From the NCBI GenBank assembly GCA_021399435.1, contig JAJTUP010000034.1:1-64000 (forward strand): a DNA stretch of 64,000 bases. Reading direction: 5' to 3'. This document shows, in pieces, positions 63,231 through 64,000 of this stretch (the stretch's first letter is position 1; each line of letters opens with the position of its first letter). This stretch comes from Diaporthe sp. PMI_573 (Eukaryota > Ascomycota > Sordariomycetes > Diaporthales > Diaporthaceae). A program made the translations under genes and the position numbers. Below the pieces are notes generated by a model. That model was not told the DNA's origin. It saw only the letters and a program-made list of their open reading frames with translations, and did not search any database.

Positions 63231-64000
63231 CGGGACCAGAAAAGACATGTCTATGCACCTAAATACTGAAAATTGCTGAACTTGAACCAAGACACAGGAT
63301 TTGGACTTAGAAGGTCATCTTTATAAGGCATTGCTATATCCCTCTCCTCTCGTCTCAAAAGGAAGGAAGAATTAACCCACCCCTGGTAAAAGCCAGAGAC
63401 TTGAATCAGGAGGTCGGGAGATGAGCGCCATCAGGGCTTATCTGTGCTCTTTATGTACATTTGGTGCTTGATAATACTCGTTCAAGCTGGCCAGGTCGTA
63501 AGGCAGTTTGATCAAGCCCCGATACACTGGAGAGAGGGTAAAATCCGGGGTTTCGCAAGAATGCATATTCTATTACAACGGTCCCTCGTGGTCTTCGTAA
63601 TTCTCGATTGTGTTTGCCGCAGACGACGCGAATCCATCAATTCTTTTAAGCCAAGTCAAGAAGACTGTGTTGGCGACGTGCGGTTCAATGAGCGAATGTG
63701 ATGATTTCCTTCAGAGAAGGAATTGAGACGGGAATCTATCAGCTAAGGGAATCTACGGATCCAGTAATCAAGCCTTTTGATCTGTTCGTCCTCGGAATGC
63801 GTGCCGAAGCTCCATATAAAGCCGAGAACTTGAAATAATGAACCGTCCGATTGCTCCGATAGAGGTACCATAGCATGGCTTCGACTCCAGACATCCTGTG
63901 GAACGGATCCACGCTGGAAACGCCAATCAATTGTGGACCATTTCCTCTTCATCAATTTTCAAGTCCAGCGCAGGATGGAGCATGATCAACACTGGATACA
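63231..64000. other. No gene recognised
   Basis: Base composition returns to genic values. Short frames on both strands have no domains. It may be the flank of a gene outside the window. Confidence 0.3.

Noticed and set aside
1..64000. CRISPR arrays, bacterial operons, rRNA genes and complete tRNA genes
   Set aside because: No regular spacer-repeat array, no Shine-Dalgarno-linked gene series, and no full cloverleaf or 5S-type sequence was found by eye.

Overview
The window looks like a chromosome segment of a filamentous ascomycete (Pezizomycotina). The support is: short GT-AG introns of 44-85 bp with fungal-type branch sites, a Tad-type LINE, pogo/Fot1-type transposons, Copia and chromovirus LTR elements decayed almost wholly by C-to-T/G-to-A transitions (RIP-like), a fungal NLR/TPR remnant and a DUF3716-type gene. 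No species is assigned.

Bases 1-34226 are a transposon graveyard of nested insertions, many readable to the base. Nest 1: a Fot1/pogo-like DNA element (about 894-17507) was split by Copia A (927-15357, target duplication AAAAG), whose reverse transcriptase was split by a reverse-oriented Copia B (5465-13163, duplication TAAAG). Nest 2 (17819-34226): two tandem copies of a 0.5-kb LTR, a decayed gag, then gypsy element D. D was split by a second pogo-like transposon (21508-23358), by chromovirus E (23613-31456, duplication GTAGA), by a 111-bp solo LTR and by a reverse LTR copy. Copia B and chromovirus E each carry, 3' of pol and on the opposite strand, a second decayed coding region; in both it follows TATA-like and pyrimidine-rich sequence.

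Bases 34227-64000 are of ordinary base composition and mix a few plausible host genes with debris. The best gene models are a three-exon hypothetical gene (34847-36086), a two-exon HSL-type alpha/beta hydrolase (39397-40436, minus), a two-exon small membrane-protein gene (49474-50020), a long hypothetical gene with a frameshifted coiled-coil tail (55684-57184), and a three-exon DUF3716-like gene with one in-frame stop (58401-59911, minus). Debris includes an NLR/TPR remnant beside a transposase tail, a GC-rich Tad-like LINE fused at its 3' end to a fragment of the NAC beta-subunit gene, a 525-bp Mutator-type MITE with an 11-bp duplication, a hAT-like relic with a cluster of AACGG sites, three solo LTRs, and a frameshifted fragment resembling an actinobacterial MobF (TrwC) conjugative relaxase.

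The genes do not form an operon or pathway. The most interesting signals are the antisense genes inside two unrelated retrotransposons (one with a DUF3716-like cysteine module that recurs in a separate gene at 58.4-59.9 kb), the bacterial relaxase relic, and the LINE/NAC-beta chimera. All family names rest on motif recognition by eye; no database search was run.
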